In this document: piece by piece, positions 7,134-16,253 of the stretch
Numbering within the stretch: position 1 is the stretch's first letter
Layout: each line of letters starts with the position of its first letter
Assembly: GCA_024398055.1 (NCBI GenBank)
Contig: CP073749.1
Coordinates: forward strand, 558,001 to 622,000
Length of the DNA stretch: 64,000 bases
Direction: 5' to 3'
DNA from: a bacterium SCSIO 12741
Lineage (GTDB): Bacteria; Bacteroidota; Bacteroidia; Flavobacteriales_G; Salibacteraceae
Program-made: the position numbers and the translations under genes
The notes under the pieces: generated by a model
What the model was told of the DNA's origin: nothing
What the model saw: the letters and a program-made list of their open reading frames with translations, nothing else
The model's database searches: none

Positions 7134-9530
7134 ATGGAATATCCCGGAGAGCACCTTTTACCAGGACAGGTAGGTAATTTTTTTGTCATTCTAAGTTTCT
7201 GCGCAGCACTGCTCGCAACCATTAGTTATTTCTTTGCCACTACCCGATCGGATGCCGGTTGGAAAGCGATTGGTCGCAAGGCCTTTTACCTGCATACTGC
7301 AGGAATCTTTGGAATTGTAGGCACCCTCTTCTACATGTTGTTCCAAGATATGTTTGAGTACCATTATGTTTGGTACCACTCCAGCTCGGAACTTCCGCTA
7401 CGTTATATTTTCTCCTGTTTCTGGGAAGGTCAGGAAGGGAGCTTTTTGCTTTGGGCTTTTTGGCATGCGGTGTTGGGAGTCATTTTAACCCGAACCTCCA
7501 AAACTTGGGAAGCCCCTGTAATGGCGGTAATCAGTTCTACCCAAGCATTCTTGATCTCGATGATTCTTGGAGTTTACCTATTCGAATACCGCCTGGGATC
7601 CAATCCATTTACCGTATTGCTACGAGAGCATCCTGACTTTATGTTCTTGCCTGCCTTTCAAAATCCGAATTACACCGATTTGATCGATGGCCGGGGACTC
7701 AATCCATTGCTTCAGAACTATTGGATGACGATTCACCCCCCTACTCTTTTCTTAGGATTTGCCTCTACCATCGTCCCCTTCGCTTATGCCATAGCAGGTA
7801 TGTGGAAGCAAGATTTTAACTCTTGGATAAAGCCTGCATTGCCCTGGACCGTATTTAGTATTTTCATTTTGGGGCTGGGTATTTTAATGGGTGGAGCCTG
7901 GGCATACGAAGCGCTAAGTTTTGGTGGGTTTTGGGCTTGGGATCCAGTAGAAAATGCTTCCCTCGTTCCCTGGATTATCATAGTAGGTGCTGCACACCTC
8001 ATGCTCATTCAGCAGAAGAAAGGTGGTGTTTTGGTAACCCTATTCTTACTTTCAACCTTAAGTTTTGTGCTGGTATTGTACTCTTCCTTCCTTACCCGAA
8101 GTGGTGTATTGGGAGAGTCTTCTGTTCATGCCTTTACCGACTTAGGAATGTCAGGTCAATTGTTGGTTTACCTGTTGTTCTATTTTTTCCTATCCGCCGG
8201 ACTTATCATTCGCAACTACCGCCGCTTTCCGCGGGTCAATCAGGATGAAGCCCTCTGGTCGAGAGAATTCTGGATGTTTACGGGTTCTTTGGTTTTATTG
8301 ATCTCTTCGTTCCAGATCACCTTTAGCACCTCCAAGCCGGTCATCAACAAAGTATTTGGAACCAACATGGCTCCTCCGGTAGATGCCATCGATCACTACA
8401 ACGCATGGCAAACGCCATTTATCTTGATCATTTTGATCTTGATCGGGTTTTCGCAATACCTCAATTACCGAAAAACGCCTTTCAAAAAATACCTCAACCG
8501 AACCTCAGTAGCAGGTATCATTAGTTTGTTACTGGGCATTGGCACGGGACTCTTGCTGGAAATATCAGATGCCTTCCATCTACTCTTAGTGGTAGCCTCC
8601 TGGTTTGCTGTAGTTGGAAATACTGATTACTGGCTTCGTATTCTCAAAGGAAAAATTCGCCACGCCGGTGCTTCTATTTCACACATTGGCTTTGGGCTGA
8701 TGATGCTCGGAATCGTCATTTCCATGGGTAAACAAGATAAGATTTCGGCCAATACTTCTCGCTATGACGTGAGCCAATTGGACAAGGAATTTAACAACCG
8801 GGAGAACATCTTATTGATGGAAAACGACACCCTCATGATGGGTGACTATTGGGTTCGCTATGGAGGTAAAGAACGAGATGGAGTAAACATCCTATTCGAA
8901 GTAGAGTACTTTGAAAAAGGAGAAAACAATCGTCCAGGTCCCTATGCCTTTACACTCAGACCTCGGGTGCAAACCAACCCTCGAATGGGTAATGTACCTG
9001 AGCCGGATACGCGCCATTTCCTGAACAAAGACATTTATACCCACGTTACCTGGGCTCGATTGGAAGATCCCATAGAAGGCGACTACGAAGAGCCTAAAAT
9101 GGTTACCCTTCAAATTGGGGATACCGCATTTGCCAGAAACGCGATAGTGGTACTGGATAGTGTAGCTCGCTACACAGACACCTCTTTGGGCCTAAAGCCT
9201 ACGGACCTATCTGTAGCTGCCCATCTTTCGGTCTGGGATTTTAATACGGATCACCATCACCTTTCACCGGTATTTGTACTTCGCGATTCAAGCTATGTCA
9301 TTCCGATTCCAGATGAATTGGAGCAGATTGGTATGCGCGTAACCTTCACGAAGATCAATCCGATGGAAAACAACTTTGAAATCGCCATTGAAGAGAAGAA
9401 GGGAATGAGTCGTGACTTCATCGTGATGCAGGCTATTGTGTTTCCTTACATCAATATTCTTTGGATTGGCAGTATTCTGATGTTTTTGGGTACTATCTTA
9501 GCGATCTATAACCGGATTCGGTTTCAATAA
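7134..9530 (+). CDS. ccmF: Cytochrome c heme lyase CcmF/CcsA family
   Basis: A 798-residue polytopic membrane protein. The WWD heme-handling signature GGFWAWDPVENASLVPW is seen near residues 264-280, and conserved surroundings include WMTIHPPTLFLGF and FLTRSGVLGESSVHAF. It is the synthase that joins heme to apocytochrome CxxCH motifs outside the inner membrane. A periplasmic domain near residues 530-770 (rich in charged and beta-type sequence) precedes the last helix, longer than in the shortest CcmF proteins but usual for Bacteroidota. It is last of the ccm genes; the next gene begins six bases after its stop, so transcription probably continues. Confidence 0.92.
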   Translation: MEYPGEHLLPGQVGNFFVILSFCAALLATISYFFATTRSDAGWKAIGRKAFYLHTAGIFGIVGTLFYMLFQDMFEYHYVWYHSSSELPLRYIFSCFWEGQEGSFLLWAFWHAVLGVILTRTSKTWEAPVMAVISSTQAFLISMILGVYLFEYRLGSNPFTVLLREHPDFMFLPAFQNPNYTDLIDGRGLNPLLQNYWMTIHPPTLFLGFASTIVPFAYAIAGMWKQDFNSWIKPALPWTVFSIFILGLGILMGGAWAYEALSFGGFWAWDPVENASLVPWIIIVGAAHLMLIQQKKGGVLVTLFLLSTLSFVLVLYSSFLTRSGVLGESSVHAFTDLGMSGQLLVYLLFYFFLSAGLIIRNYRRFPRVNQDEALWSREFWMFTGSLVLLISSFQITFSTSKPVINKVFGTNMAPPVDAIDHYNAWQTPFILIILILIGFSQYLNYRKTPFKKYLNRTSVAGIISLLLGIGTGLLLEISDAFHLLLVVASWFAVVGNTDYWLRILKGKIRHAGASISHIGFGLMMLGIVISMGKQDKISANTSRYDVSQLDKEFNNRENILLMENDTLMMGDYWVRYGGKERDGVNILFEVEYFEKGENNRPGPYAFTLRPRVQTNPRMGNVPEPDTRHFLNKDIYTHVTWARLEDPIEGDYEEPKMVTLQIGDTAFARNAIVVLDSVARYTDTSLGLKPTDLSVAAHLSVWDFNTDHHHLSPVFVLRDSSYVIPIPDELEQIGMRVTFTKINPMENNFEIAIEEKKGMSRDFIVMQAIVFPYINILWIGSILMFLGTILAIYNRIRFQ

Positions 9531-9536
9531 AACACA

Positions 9537-10328
9537 ATGAGTTTTAAAACGGCCACTTTGATTGGCTCAGGAAATGTGGCACACGTCCTGGGCAAAGCCT
9601 TGGTAAATGCTGGGCTTGAACTAAAGGCCGTGTATTCCAGAAATTCAGCACATTCAGCTGAACTGGCACAAACTCTTTCCACATCCGTCATCGATTCATT
9701 ATCGGACCTTCCTTCCAGCGATTTGATTTTTTTAGCCGTTAGCGACGATCAAATTGGCCCGGTTTCAGAACAATTGCCGGTAACTAACGCAATGGCCGTT
9801 CATTGCAGCGGTGCCAAGTCATTGGAAGAGATTCGCTATGCCGGACCCAAGGCTGTTTTTTATCCTTTCCAATCCTTTACCAAGGGGCGAGATATTGGTT
9901 TAAAACAGGTGCCTATTTTTCTGGAAGTATCGCAGGCCAATTTTTTGGAACCTTTGAGTCAGCTGGCTCTTTCTTTAGGAGCCAATCCTTATGAAGTGAG
10001 TTCTGAAAATCGTCGAAAGTTGCATCTGGCAGGAGTTATTGCCAACAATTTCACCAATCATTTGTTCCAATTATCCATGGATTGGTTAGAAAGTCAGCAA
10101 TTGCCTAAGGCGGTACTTTATCCTCTTTTGTTTGAAACCCTGTCGAAGGCCATTGAAATGGGGCCAGATAAGGCTCAAACCGGCCCTGCACGTAGAGGGG
10201 ATTCGCAAACCGTGGAAAAGCATTTGGCCATGTTGGCTGACGATCCTAATCTTCAGGGGCTCTATCAATCCTTTACTGAAAGTATTCAACGAGGACAATC
10301 AAGCGACCCCAATTCGCTATCTTCGTAA
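9537..10328 (+). CDS. Rossmann-fold DUF2520 protein
   Basis: A 263-residue protein starting with a dinucleotide-binding motif (TLIGSGNVAHVLGKAL) and a second half corresponding to the DUF2520 helical domain (RRKLHLAGVIANNFTNHL; TGPARRGD). The architecture resembles NADP-dependent oxidoreductases of the ProC/6PGDH group, but the substrate of this family is unknown. It is widespread in Bacteroidota and commonly sits next to a KdsC-like phosphatase, as here, where that gene starts seven bases downstream. Confidence 0.8.
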   Translation: MSFKTATLIGSGNVAHVLGKALVNAGLELKAVYSRNSAHSAELAQTLSTSVIDSLSDLPSSDLIFLAVSDDQIGPVSEQLPVTNAMAVHCSGAKSLEEIRYAGPKAVFYPFQSFTKGRDIGLKQVPIFLEVSQANFLEPLSQLALSLGANPYEVSSENRRKLHLAGVIANNFTNHLFQLSMDWLESQQLPKAVLYPLLFETLSKAIEMGPDKAQTGPARRGDSQTVEKHLAMLADDPNLQGLYQSFTESIQRGQSSDPNSLSS

Positions 10329-10334
10329 TCCATC

Positions 10335-10880
10335 ATGAAGGCAGGACTCGCCCATACACTAACCCAAATCAAATCGTTTTTTTTCGATGTAGATGGTGTG
10401 TTTACTAACGGCCATGTAAGGGTTATGGAAAATGGCCAACTGGTGAGAACCCTCAATGCTCGGGACAGTTACGCGGTTCAGTTAGCGGTAAAAAAGGGCT
10501 ATCATTTAGCCGTCTTTACCGGTGGAAATTCCGCCGCCGTTAAGGCTCAGCTCGAACAATTGGGGATTAAACACATTTACCTAAAATGCCATGACAAGCT
10601 CGAGGTATTTGAAGATCACATTACCGGTTATTCCATCGATCCTGCTCAATGTTCTTACATGGGAGACGATATTCCCGACTATCAGGTGATGCAGCGAGTT
10701 GGTTTGGCTGCTTGTCCTAAAGATGCTGCTCGCGAAATTCAGGGAATTAGCCAATATGTTTCTCCCTATGCTGGCGGAGAAGGGTGTGTTCGTGATTTGA
10801 TTCAAGGAGTCATGATGGCCCAGGGAACCTGGTTTAAAGAAGAAGAATCTCAACGTAACTTTAAAGACTTTATGTGGTAA
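10335..10880 (+). CDS. KdsC-like HAD phosphatase (3-deoxy-manno-octulosonate-8-phosphate phosphatase family)
   Basis: A 181-residue single-domain HAD phosphatase without cap. Motif I is FFDVDGVFTNG with Asp18 and Asp20, motif II includes FTGGN, and motif IV is YMGDDIPD. These match the KdsC/YrbI C0 subclass that dephosphorylates KDO-8-phosphate for lipopolysaccharide; homologues also act on other nine-carbon sugar phosphates, so the exact substrate is inferred. The stop codon overlaps the next start (TAATG). Confidence 0.85.
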   Translation: MKAGLAHTLTQIKSFFFDVDGVFTNGHVRVMENGQLVRTLNARDSYAVQLAVKKGYHLAVFTGGNSAAVKAQLEQLGIKHIYLKCHDKLEVFEDHITGYSIDPAQCSYMGDDIPDYQVMQRVGLAACPKDAAREIQGISQYVSPYAGGEGCVRDLIQGVMMAQGTWFKEEESQRNFKDFMW

Positions 10881-11854
10881 TGAATCCAGTAGTTGCCTAT
10901 ATAAAAGCCGTTCGATGGCAAAATCTCGCCATCATGGCGCTCATCATGTACTTGCTTAGATGGGCTGTTTTCAAACCTTATTTAGCGCTCCAAAGTTTAG
11001 AGCTTCAGTTCAGTGAACTCGACTTCTTCCTGCTCGTATTGTCCGTGATTTTGGTTGCTGGTGCCGGAAATATCATCAACGACTACTTCGACATTAAGAT
11101 TGACCGCGTAAATAAGCCTGACCGAATTATCGTGGGAAGGCACATTAAACGCCGGGTAGCCATGGCATCTCACATAGTCATGAATGGAATTGCGGTGGCC
11201 CTGGCAGGTTATGTTGCCATCAAAGCAGGTTCCTATCAGTTGGCACTTATCCATGTTATTCTTATTGCGACACTTTGGTTCTATTCCACGGATTTTAAAC
11301 GCCGGTTGGTTTGGGGAAACTTGGCAATTGCTCTTTGTGTGGCCATTGTCCCGCTAATGGTAAGCATATATGAAGTTCCTGCATTGGTAGACGAGTATCA
11401 TCCCTTCTTGGAGGAACATCCACAGGCTTACGGCCCTTTCATGCATACCATCAAAACTCTATTTTTCTGGACGTTGGCTTTTTCTGGCTTTGCCTTTCTC
11501 ATGACTTTTGCTCGGGAAATCACCAAGGATATTGTGGACATGAAGGGTGATAGTGCCTTTGGTTGCAAGACCATGCCAGTGGTTTTTGGAATTCGGAAAA
11601 CCTCCTGGATACTCATCACCATCTATCTTATTGTACTTGGCTTAGTGGTTTTTCTCCATGTAAACTATGTGTACGACCGACTCTCGGCCTTGTATTTTTA
11701 TGGATTCCTGGGGCCCTTGATTCTGTTTATCATGTGGCTCACCTATAGCGGAAAGGAATCCAAGCAGTTTCGTTTTCCGGCTGAGATGAACAAAATTGCC
11801 TCCGTGGTGGGCATCTTGTACATGCTTATCGTCTATTATCATTTATCTGCCTGA
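10880..11854 (+). CDS. UbiA-family prenyltransferase (geranylgeranylglycerol-phosphate synthase-like)
   Basis: A 324-residue membrane protein with about nine helices. The two Asp-rich motifs of UbiA enzymes are visible: NDYFDIKIDRVNKPDR near residue 67 and REITKDIVDMKGD near residue 212. Bacteroidota copies in this position are usually annotated as geranylgeranylglycerol-phosphate geranylgeranyltransferase; the real acceptor is not established by the sequence. I used ATG 10880, which overlaps the previous stop by one base, rather than GTG 10874. Maf follows two bases after its stop. Confidence 0.82.
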   Translation: MNPVVAYIKAVRWQNLAIMALIMYLLRWAVFKPYLALQSLELQFSELDFFLLVLSVILVAGAGNIINDYFDIKIDRVNKPDRIIVGRHIKRRVAMASHIVMNGIAVALAGYVAIKAGSYQLALIHVILIATLWFYSTDFKRRLVWGNLAIALCVAIVPLMVSIYEVPALVDEYHPFLEEHPQAYGPFMHTIKTLFFWTLAFSGFAFLMTFAREITKDIVDMKGDSAFGCKTMPVVFGIRKTSWILITIYLIVLGLVVFLHVNYVYDRLSALYFYGFLGPLILFIMWLTYSGKESKQFRFPAEMNKIASVVGILYMLIVYYHLSA

Positions 11855-11856
11855 TC

Positions 11857-12438
11857 ATGCCCCTATCCAACTTAACGAATCGTCGAATTGTATTGGCCTC
11901 TGGCTCTCCAAGACGCAAAGCTCTCATGGAGCAGTTAGGTATCGATTTTGAGGTATTGGTTAGATCAGTTGAAGAAGATTATCCTAAACATCTTAATCCA
12001 CGTCAAGTAGCAGAGTACCTGGCTCGCAAAAAAGCGGAAGCTTACGAGGATTTGGTCGATGAAAAAGCCATTGTGATTACAGCAGATACGCTGGTCACCT
12101 TTGAAGACGAAATCTTGAACAAACCAGCCAATCGTGATGAGGCGGTGCGAATGCTTTCGATGCTTTCTGACAAGACTCACGAGGTAATCACCGGAGTGAG
12201 TATTCAATCCGATGAACAGCAAGTGGTTTTTCATGCAGTCACCTACATTACCTTTTCTAAGCTAAGCCAAGAAGACATTGACTTTTATGTGGATACCTAT
12301 TCCCCATTTGACAAGGCTGGTTCTTACGGAATTCAGGAGTGGATAGGACTTACTGGCGTAAAAATGATGGAGGGAACTTACTACAATGTGGTGGGTCTGC
12401 CGATGAACGCCCTCTACCACCATCTACAAAAATTTTAA
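11857..12438 (+). CDS. maf: Maf-family nucleotide pyrophosphatase
   Basis: A 193-residue cytoplasmic protein with the Maf signature LASGSPRRKALMEQLG at the N-terminus, ITADTLV in the middle and DKAGSYGIQEWIG near the end. Maf proteins hydrolyse non-canonical or canonical nucleoside triphosphates to monophosphates as house-cleaning enzymes and have been linked to septum formation. It is the last gene of the run that starts at ccmB; a hairpin followed by eight T residues stands about 120 bases downstream. Confidence 0.92.
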   Translation: MPLSNLTNRRIVLASGSPRRKALMEQLGIDFEVLVRSVEEDYPKHLNPRQVAEYLARKKAEAYEDLVDEKAIVITADTLVTFEDEILNKPANRDEAVRMLSMLSDKTHEVITGVSIQSDEQQVVFHAVTYITFSKLSQEDIDFYVDTYSPFDKAGSYGIQEWIGLTGVKMMEGTYYNVVGLPMNALYHHLQKF

Positions 12439-12498
12439 GGCCCCATTTTTGCAGGGGAACTTCTGCACTCAATCGTATAAAGAGATTTTATCCTGACG

Positions 12499-12583
12499 AG
12501 GTCCGGATGATACGTATTGAATGCAGCGGATTTACATTCTTTCGGACCTTTATGATGGCGGACTTTGGTCCGTCATTTTTTTT
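12499..12583 (+). terminator. Structured terminator with mutually exclusive hairpins
   Basis: The terminator hairpin is TGGCGGAC (12556-12563) with GTCCGTCA (12568-12575), one G-U pair, followed by T-run 12576-12583. Upstream, AGGTCCG (12499-12505) pairs perfectly with CGGACCT (12543-12549), with an inner GAATG/CATTC stem (12519-12523/12535-12539). CGGACC (12543-12548) can instead pair with GGTCCG (12567-12572), which would break the terminator. The last-named pairing gives the layout of an attenuator, although it may simply be the end of the maf transcript. Confidence 0.65.
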
Positions 12584-12655
12584 GAATCGGTCCCCAAAAA
12601 ATAACCTTAGAACCATCTTTGAAATTCTCATCTTTGTACCGACTCGACCGATTCG

Positions 12656-14323
12656 ATGAAAAGAGACAAACTAAAATACTGGATACTCCCGGTGCTGGCC
12701 TTAGCTTTTATCGCCAGTATACTGCTCACGGTGTTTAAGGCCTCCACGATTCAGTCGCGAGTAGAAAAGCATCAAGTGACCCTCCGCTCCTTGGGCAAGC
12801 TAAATGAGGAGTTAAATCTACTTCGCCAGGACATAAGTCATATTGATGTGATGGATACAGAGCAGTTGCAGCAGGAATTCGCGCAACCCATTTGTAAACG
12901 CTGCATCCCTCCACAATTACTTGGTAAAATCACCCTGTTTCTCTCAAACCTGGATGTCAACACCTCCAAGCGGGAAGTCGCCAAATTTTATCAATTGACC
13001 AATGAGCTCATTCAGCAAGAAAACCAAAAGCTGTATGAAGATACTTTGAGTCTGAAAGATCAATGGATTCTGGTTGGAGTACTCAGTATCATCGCCTGTT
13101 TCTTTGCTTTACTTAGTTCCATCCTCTATGTCCAGAATCTTAACAAGAACCGAATTTTGAATGAGACCAACATCAAACTCAATGAGGCTCATTACGAGAT
13201 GGAGCGAAGCGTAAGTGCAAAAATTGCCTTTCTCAACATGCTTTCCCATGAGATAAGGACGCCGCTCAATGCCGTCATTGGCTTGACCAATATTATAACC
13301 ACGGAAAAATCGACGGACCAACAGGCCAAGAACCTGGATCTGCTCAAGTTTTCATCTGAAAGCTTACTCAGCCTGATTAATGATGTACTGGACTTCGGGA
13401 AAATTGAAGCAGGAAAACTGGTGTTAGAGGACCGGGAGTTTAACCTCAAGAAACTCCTAACTAAGATTATTGGATCGCTTGAGCCGAATGCGAATGCCAA
13501 GAACCTAAGCCTGCAACTGGAGTACGACAATACCATCCCCAATCAAGTAATTACCGACCCTACGCGAATAAGCCAAATTCTGTTTAATCTGATCATGAAC
13601 GGAATTAAGTTCACTCATTCCGGAAGCATCACTTTGCGCGTTGAACGGGTTGGCCCTCAGGAGGAGAAGGTGCCCGTGAAGTTTTCTGTTATGGATACAG
13701 GAATCGGGATTGAACCGAGTAAAATCGGAGCGATATTTAGTCAATTTGTTCAGGCCACAACAGACACCCCAAGACTCTATGGCGGAAGCGGACTTGGACT
13801 GGGAATTACTCAAAAGCTAATCAACCTTCTCGGAGGAGAAATTGAAGTGAACAGTGAATTGCAAAAAGGATCCACTTTTTACTTTACGTTGAACCTGAAA
13901 TGCGGGGCAGAAAAACTCCAGATTATCAAACCTGAAACCAAAGAACTCGATGGAAAACTCAAGACCGGAAGGGTGCTATTGGTAGAAGACAACCGAATTA
14001 ACCGATTAATTATTTCCAAGTACCTACAAGGCATCAATTGTGAGGTAGAATTTGCGGAAAATGGTCTTATAGCCTTGCAAAAAATCGAGCCGGACTACTA
14101 CGATTTGATTCTTATGGATCTGCAAATGCCCGAATTGGACGGTTATTCTACGGCTGAAAAAATCCGGCTAAAGTATTCTGAGCAGGAACTGCCCATCATC
14201 GCCATTAGTGCTACTTCGGGACACATGCTGCAACGGGATTATCGCGAATCGGGAATCAATGATTTCTTACCAAAGCCGGTTGATCACAGCGAACTCATCA
14301 ACAAGGTGCTTAAGTACCTTTAG
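12656..14323 (+). CDS. Hybrid sensor histidine kinase with receiver domain
   Basis: A 555-residue inner-membrane kinase. TM1 is near residues 9-28 and TM2 near 138-158; the external sensor between them matches no domain I know and contains a CxxC pair (Cys80, Cys83). The dimerisation box MLSHEIRTPLNAV carries His198, the ATPase domain shows the N box (NLIMNGIKF), G1 (DTGIGIEPSKI) and G2 (GGSGLGLGI), and a C-terminal receiver has Asp488 in LILMDLQMPELDG and a conserved KP near the end. Phosphate therefore moves His to Asp within the molecule; no DNA-binding output or partner regulator is adjacent. Its 3' end overlaps the convergent symporter gene by 14 bases. Confidence 0.9.
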   Translation: MKRDKLKYWILPVLALAFIASILLTVFKASTIQSRVEKHQVTLRSLGKLNEELNLLRQDISHIDVMDTEQLQQEFAQPICKRCIPPQLLGKITLFLSNLDVNTSKREVAKFYQLTNELIQQENQKLYEDTLSLKDQWILVGVLSIIACFFALLSSILYVQNLNKNRILNETNIKLNEAHYEMERSVSAKIAFLNMLSHEIRTPLNAVIGLTNIITTEKSTDQQAKNLDLLKFSSESLLSLINDVLDFGKIEAGKLVLEDREFNLKKLLTKIIGSLEPNANAKNLSLQLEYDNTIPNQVITDPTRISQILFNLIMNGIKFTHSGSITLRVERVGPQEEKVPVKFSVMDTGIGIEPSKIGAIFSQFVQATTDTPRLYGGSGLGLGITQKLINLLGGEIEVNSELQKGSTFYFTLNLKCGAEKLQIIKPETKELDGKLKTGRVLLVEDNRINRLIISKYLQGINCEVEFAENGLIALQKIEPDYYDLILMDLQMPELDGYSTAEKIRLKYSEQELPIIAISATSGHMLQRDYRESGINDFLPKPVDHSELINKVLKYL

Positions 14324-16120
14324 TCGTCACTTTTCCCAACATTCTGAAAAGAATAATTCCACTCACCAAGGCCAAACCAGCCCAAATCGCGAACAAGGAC
14401 CATTCTACGAACAATAAGTAGCCAATGGCAAAAAGAATGGAATAGGTCATGAGAACACCCATAATCCAGGCCGTAAATAAAGGCCAGGTTCCTTGCCAGC
14501 CTCTACTACCCTTGCGCTGATTCCAGAATCCTTCAGGCTTGACCCGATCACAAAAATGGTCCAAAGTTGTTTCCTTTTCAGGAGGTGTAAGCAGGGTTAC
14601 CAAAATCCATCCCACGGAGGTAACCGCTACGGTAAACAAAAAATCCATGGGCTCTGAAAGGAGAAGGACCTTTTTGGCTATGAGGTACCCCACCAATGGA
14701 AATAGTGAAGCACTAATTTCACTCCAGGCATTGATGCGCCACCAAAACCAGCGCAGGATTAGAACCATACCCAATCCAGCACCTGCGGCAATTAAGAATC
14801 GGACCGCTTCATCGATGGTACTGATCATGGTGGTGGTAAAAAACGCGATCACCATGATAAGCAGGGTAAACCAGCGAGCAACCTTTACATAGTGCTTTTG
14901 CGCTGCTTTTTCAGAATCATCGGATAGACCATCGTACTGCGCAAAGGATTCTTCCGGCCGAATAAAACGGCGGTAGAGGTCATTCGTTAAGAAGCTCGCT
15001 CCCCAGTTCAATTGAGTGGAAATGGTACTCATATAGGCCGAAAGAAAAGCCACCAAAAGCAGTCCTTTGACTCCTGCTGGTAAGTAGTGTTTCATGATGA
15101 GTACAAATCCCTTTCCGGCCTCTGAAGGAGCTAAATCCGGAAACAAGACCAGGGCACACAATCCAGTGATAATCCAAGGCCAAGGGCGTAAGCAATAATG
15201 GGCCACTTGAAAAAAGAGGGTTGCTTTCAAAGCATCCTTTTCGTTTCGGGTACTCATCATTCGTTGGGCTACATAACCACCACCACCCGGTTCAGCTCCT
15301 GGCATCCAGCTAGCCCACCATTGCACCAGAAAAAAGGTAAAAAAGGCCGCAATACTGATGCTATATACCCCCAATTGATCACTTACCGATGCCGAGCCAA
15401 TATCCGGGAAAAAGTTGAATCTCCATTCGGGCAACTGCTCTTTTAATCCAGCAATTCCCCCACCTGAGGTGTATCCAAGGCAAACCAGGCCAAGGCAATA
15501 CAGCCGGCCATGGCAATGAAAAACTGCACCATATCCGTAATTGCCACACCGATTAATCCGGACAAAGACGAGTATATGGCCACCAAAAGCATGGCCGCAC
15601 CAATGTACCAGAGCAGCTCATTTTCATAAAAGGGAATACTGGAATCGTAGGCCGGTATATCGAAAAATACATGCAGGATGGTCATCAAAGCAAAGTTGAC
15701 CCAGCCGATGATCACCACATTCAAAAAGAGCCCCATGTACACCGATTTGAAACCCCGCAGGATTTGGGCTGGAATACCGCTATATCGTAATTCGATGAAT
15801 TCCAACTCCGTCAATACATTTGCCCTTCTCCAAAGCTTGGAAAAGAAAAAAGTGGTGAGCATTCCACCGATCAAAGCGTTCCACCAGAGCCAGTTTCCGC
15901 TGATTCCATATTGTGCAATTTTCTCGCTTACCCACAATGGCGTATCGGCAGCAAACGTGGTCGCTACCATGGAAATACCGGCCACATACCAAGGCATGTT
16001 TCGGCCACCGAGAAAGAAATCGGCAAGGCTCTGTCCGGCTTGGTTTCGAAATCGAAATCCAATGAACAGGGTAAAAGCCAGGTACAAGCCTATTATGATC
16101 CAGTCAACCGTTGCAAGCAT
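14310..16120 (-). pseudogene. Sodium:solute symporter family gene, split by a frameshift in a C5 run
   Basis: Two minus-strand frames together give one ordinary SSF transporter of about 603 residues. The N-terminal part (16120 to 15443) starts MLATVDWIIIGLYLAFTLFIG and carries FLGGRNMPWYVAGISMVAT; it then ends early as DTPQVGELLD and stop. Adding one base in the run of five G (plus-strand C 15457-15461) restores the reading VGGIAGLKEQLPEWRF and joins smoothly to the C-terminal part (15434 to 14310; WASWMPGAEPGGGGYVAQRM, AFLSAYMSTISTQLNWGA). The substrate is unknown. It may be a real inactivation, a phase-variable tract or a sequencing error in a homopolymer; the rest of the gene shows no decay. 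Confidence 0.85.
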
Positions 16121-16236
16121 AGGAGAGTTTTGCCGGCAATTTAGCGGATTTGAGGTCTCCAATTCCAGTTGTTTCGCAAAAAACTCAACACATTTTCGTG
16201 AATACCAAAGGGTGATGATAGTGCCGGTCAAATGGT

Positions 16237-16244
16237 TATTTTTG
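16237..16244 (+). promoter_or_regulatory. Possible -7 box (TATTTTTG) before the membrane/TPR gene
   Basis: A perfect TAnnTTTG match 10 bases before the ATG at 16254, in the gap between divergent genes. It would give an almost leaderless transcript and there is no evident -33 TTG, so the call is tentative. Confidence 0.3.
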
Positions 16245-16253
16245 GTCCTGGCT

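Noticed and set aside
12339-12659. 106-codon frame over the maf end and the terminator
   Set aside because: Crosses the terminator and overlaps maf in another frame.
15678-16253. 192-codon upstream extension of the membrane/TPR gene
   Set aside because: It runs antisense across the symporter and has no membrane or family character; the protein starts sensibly at ATG 16254.
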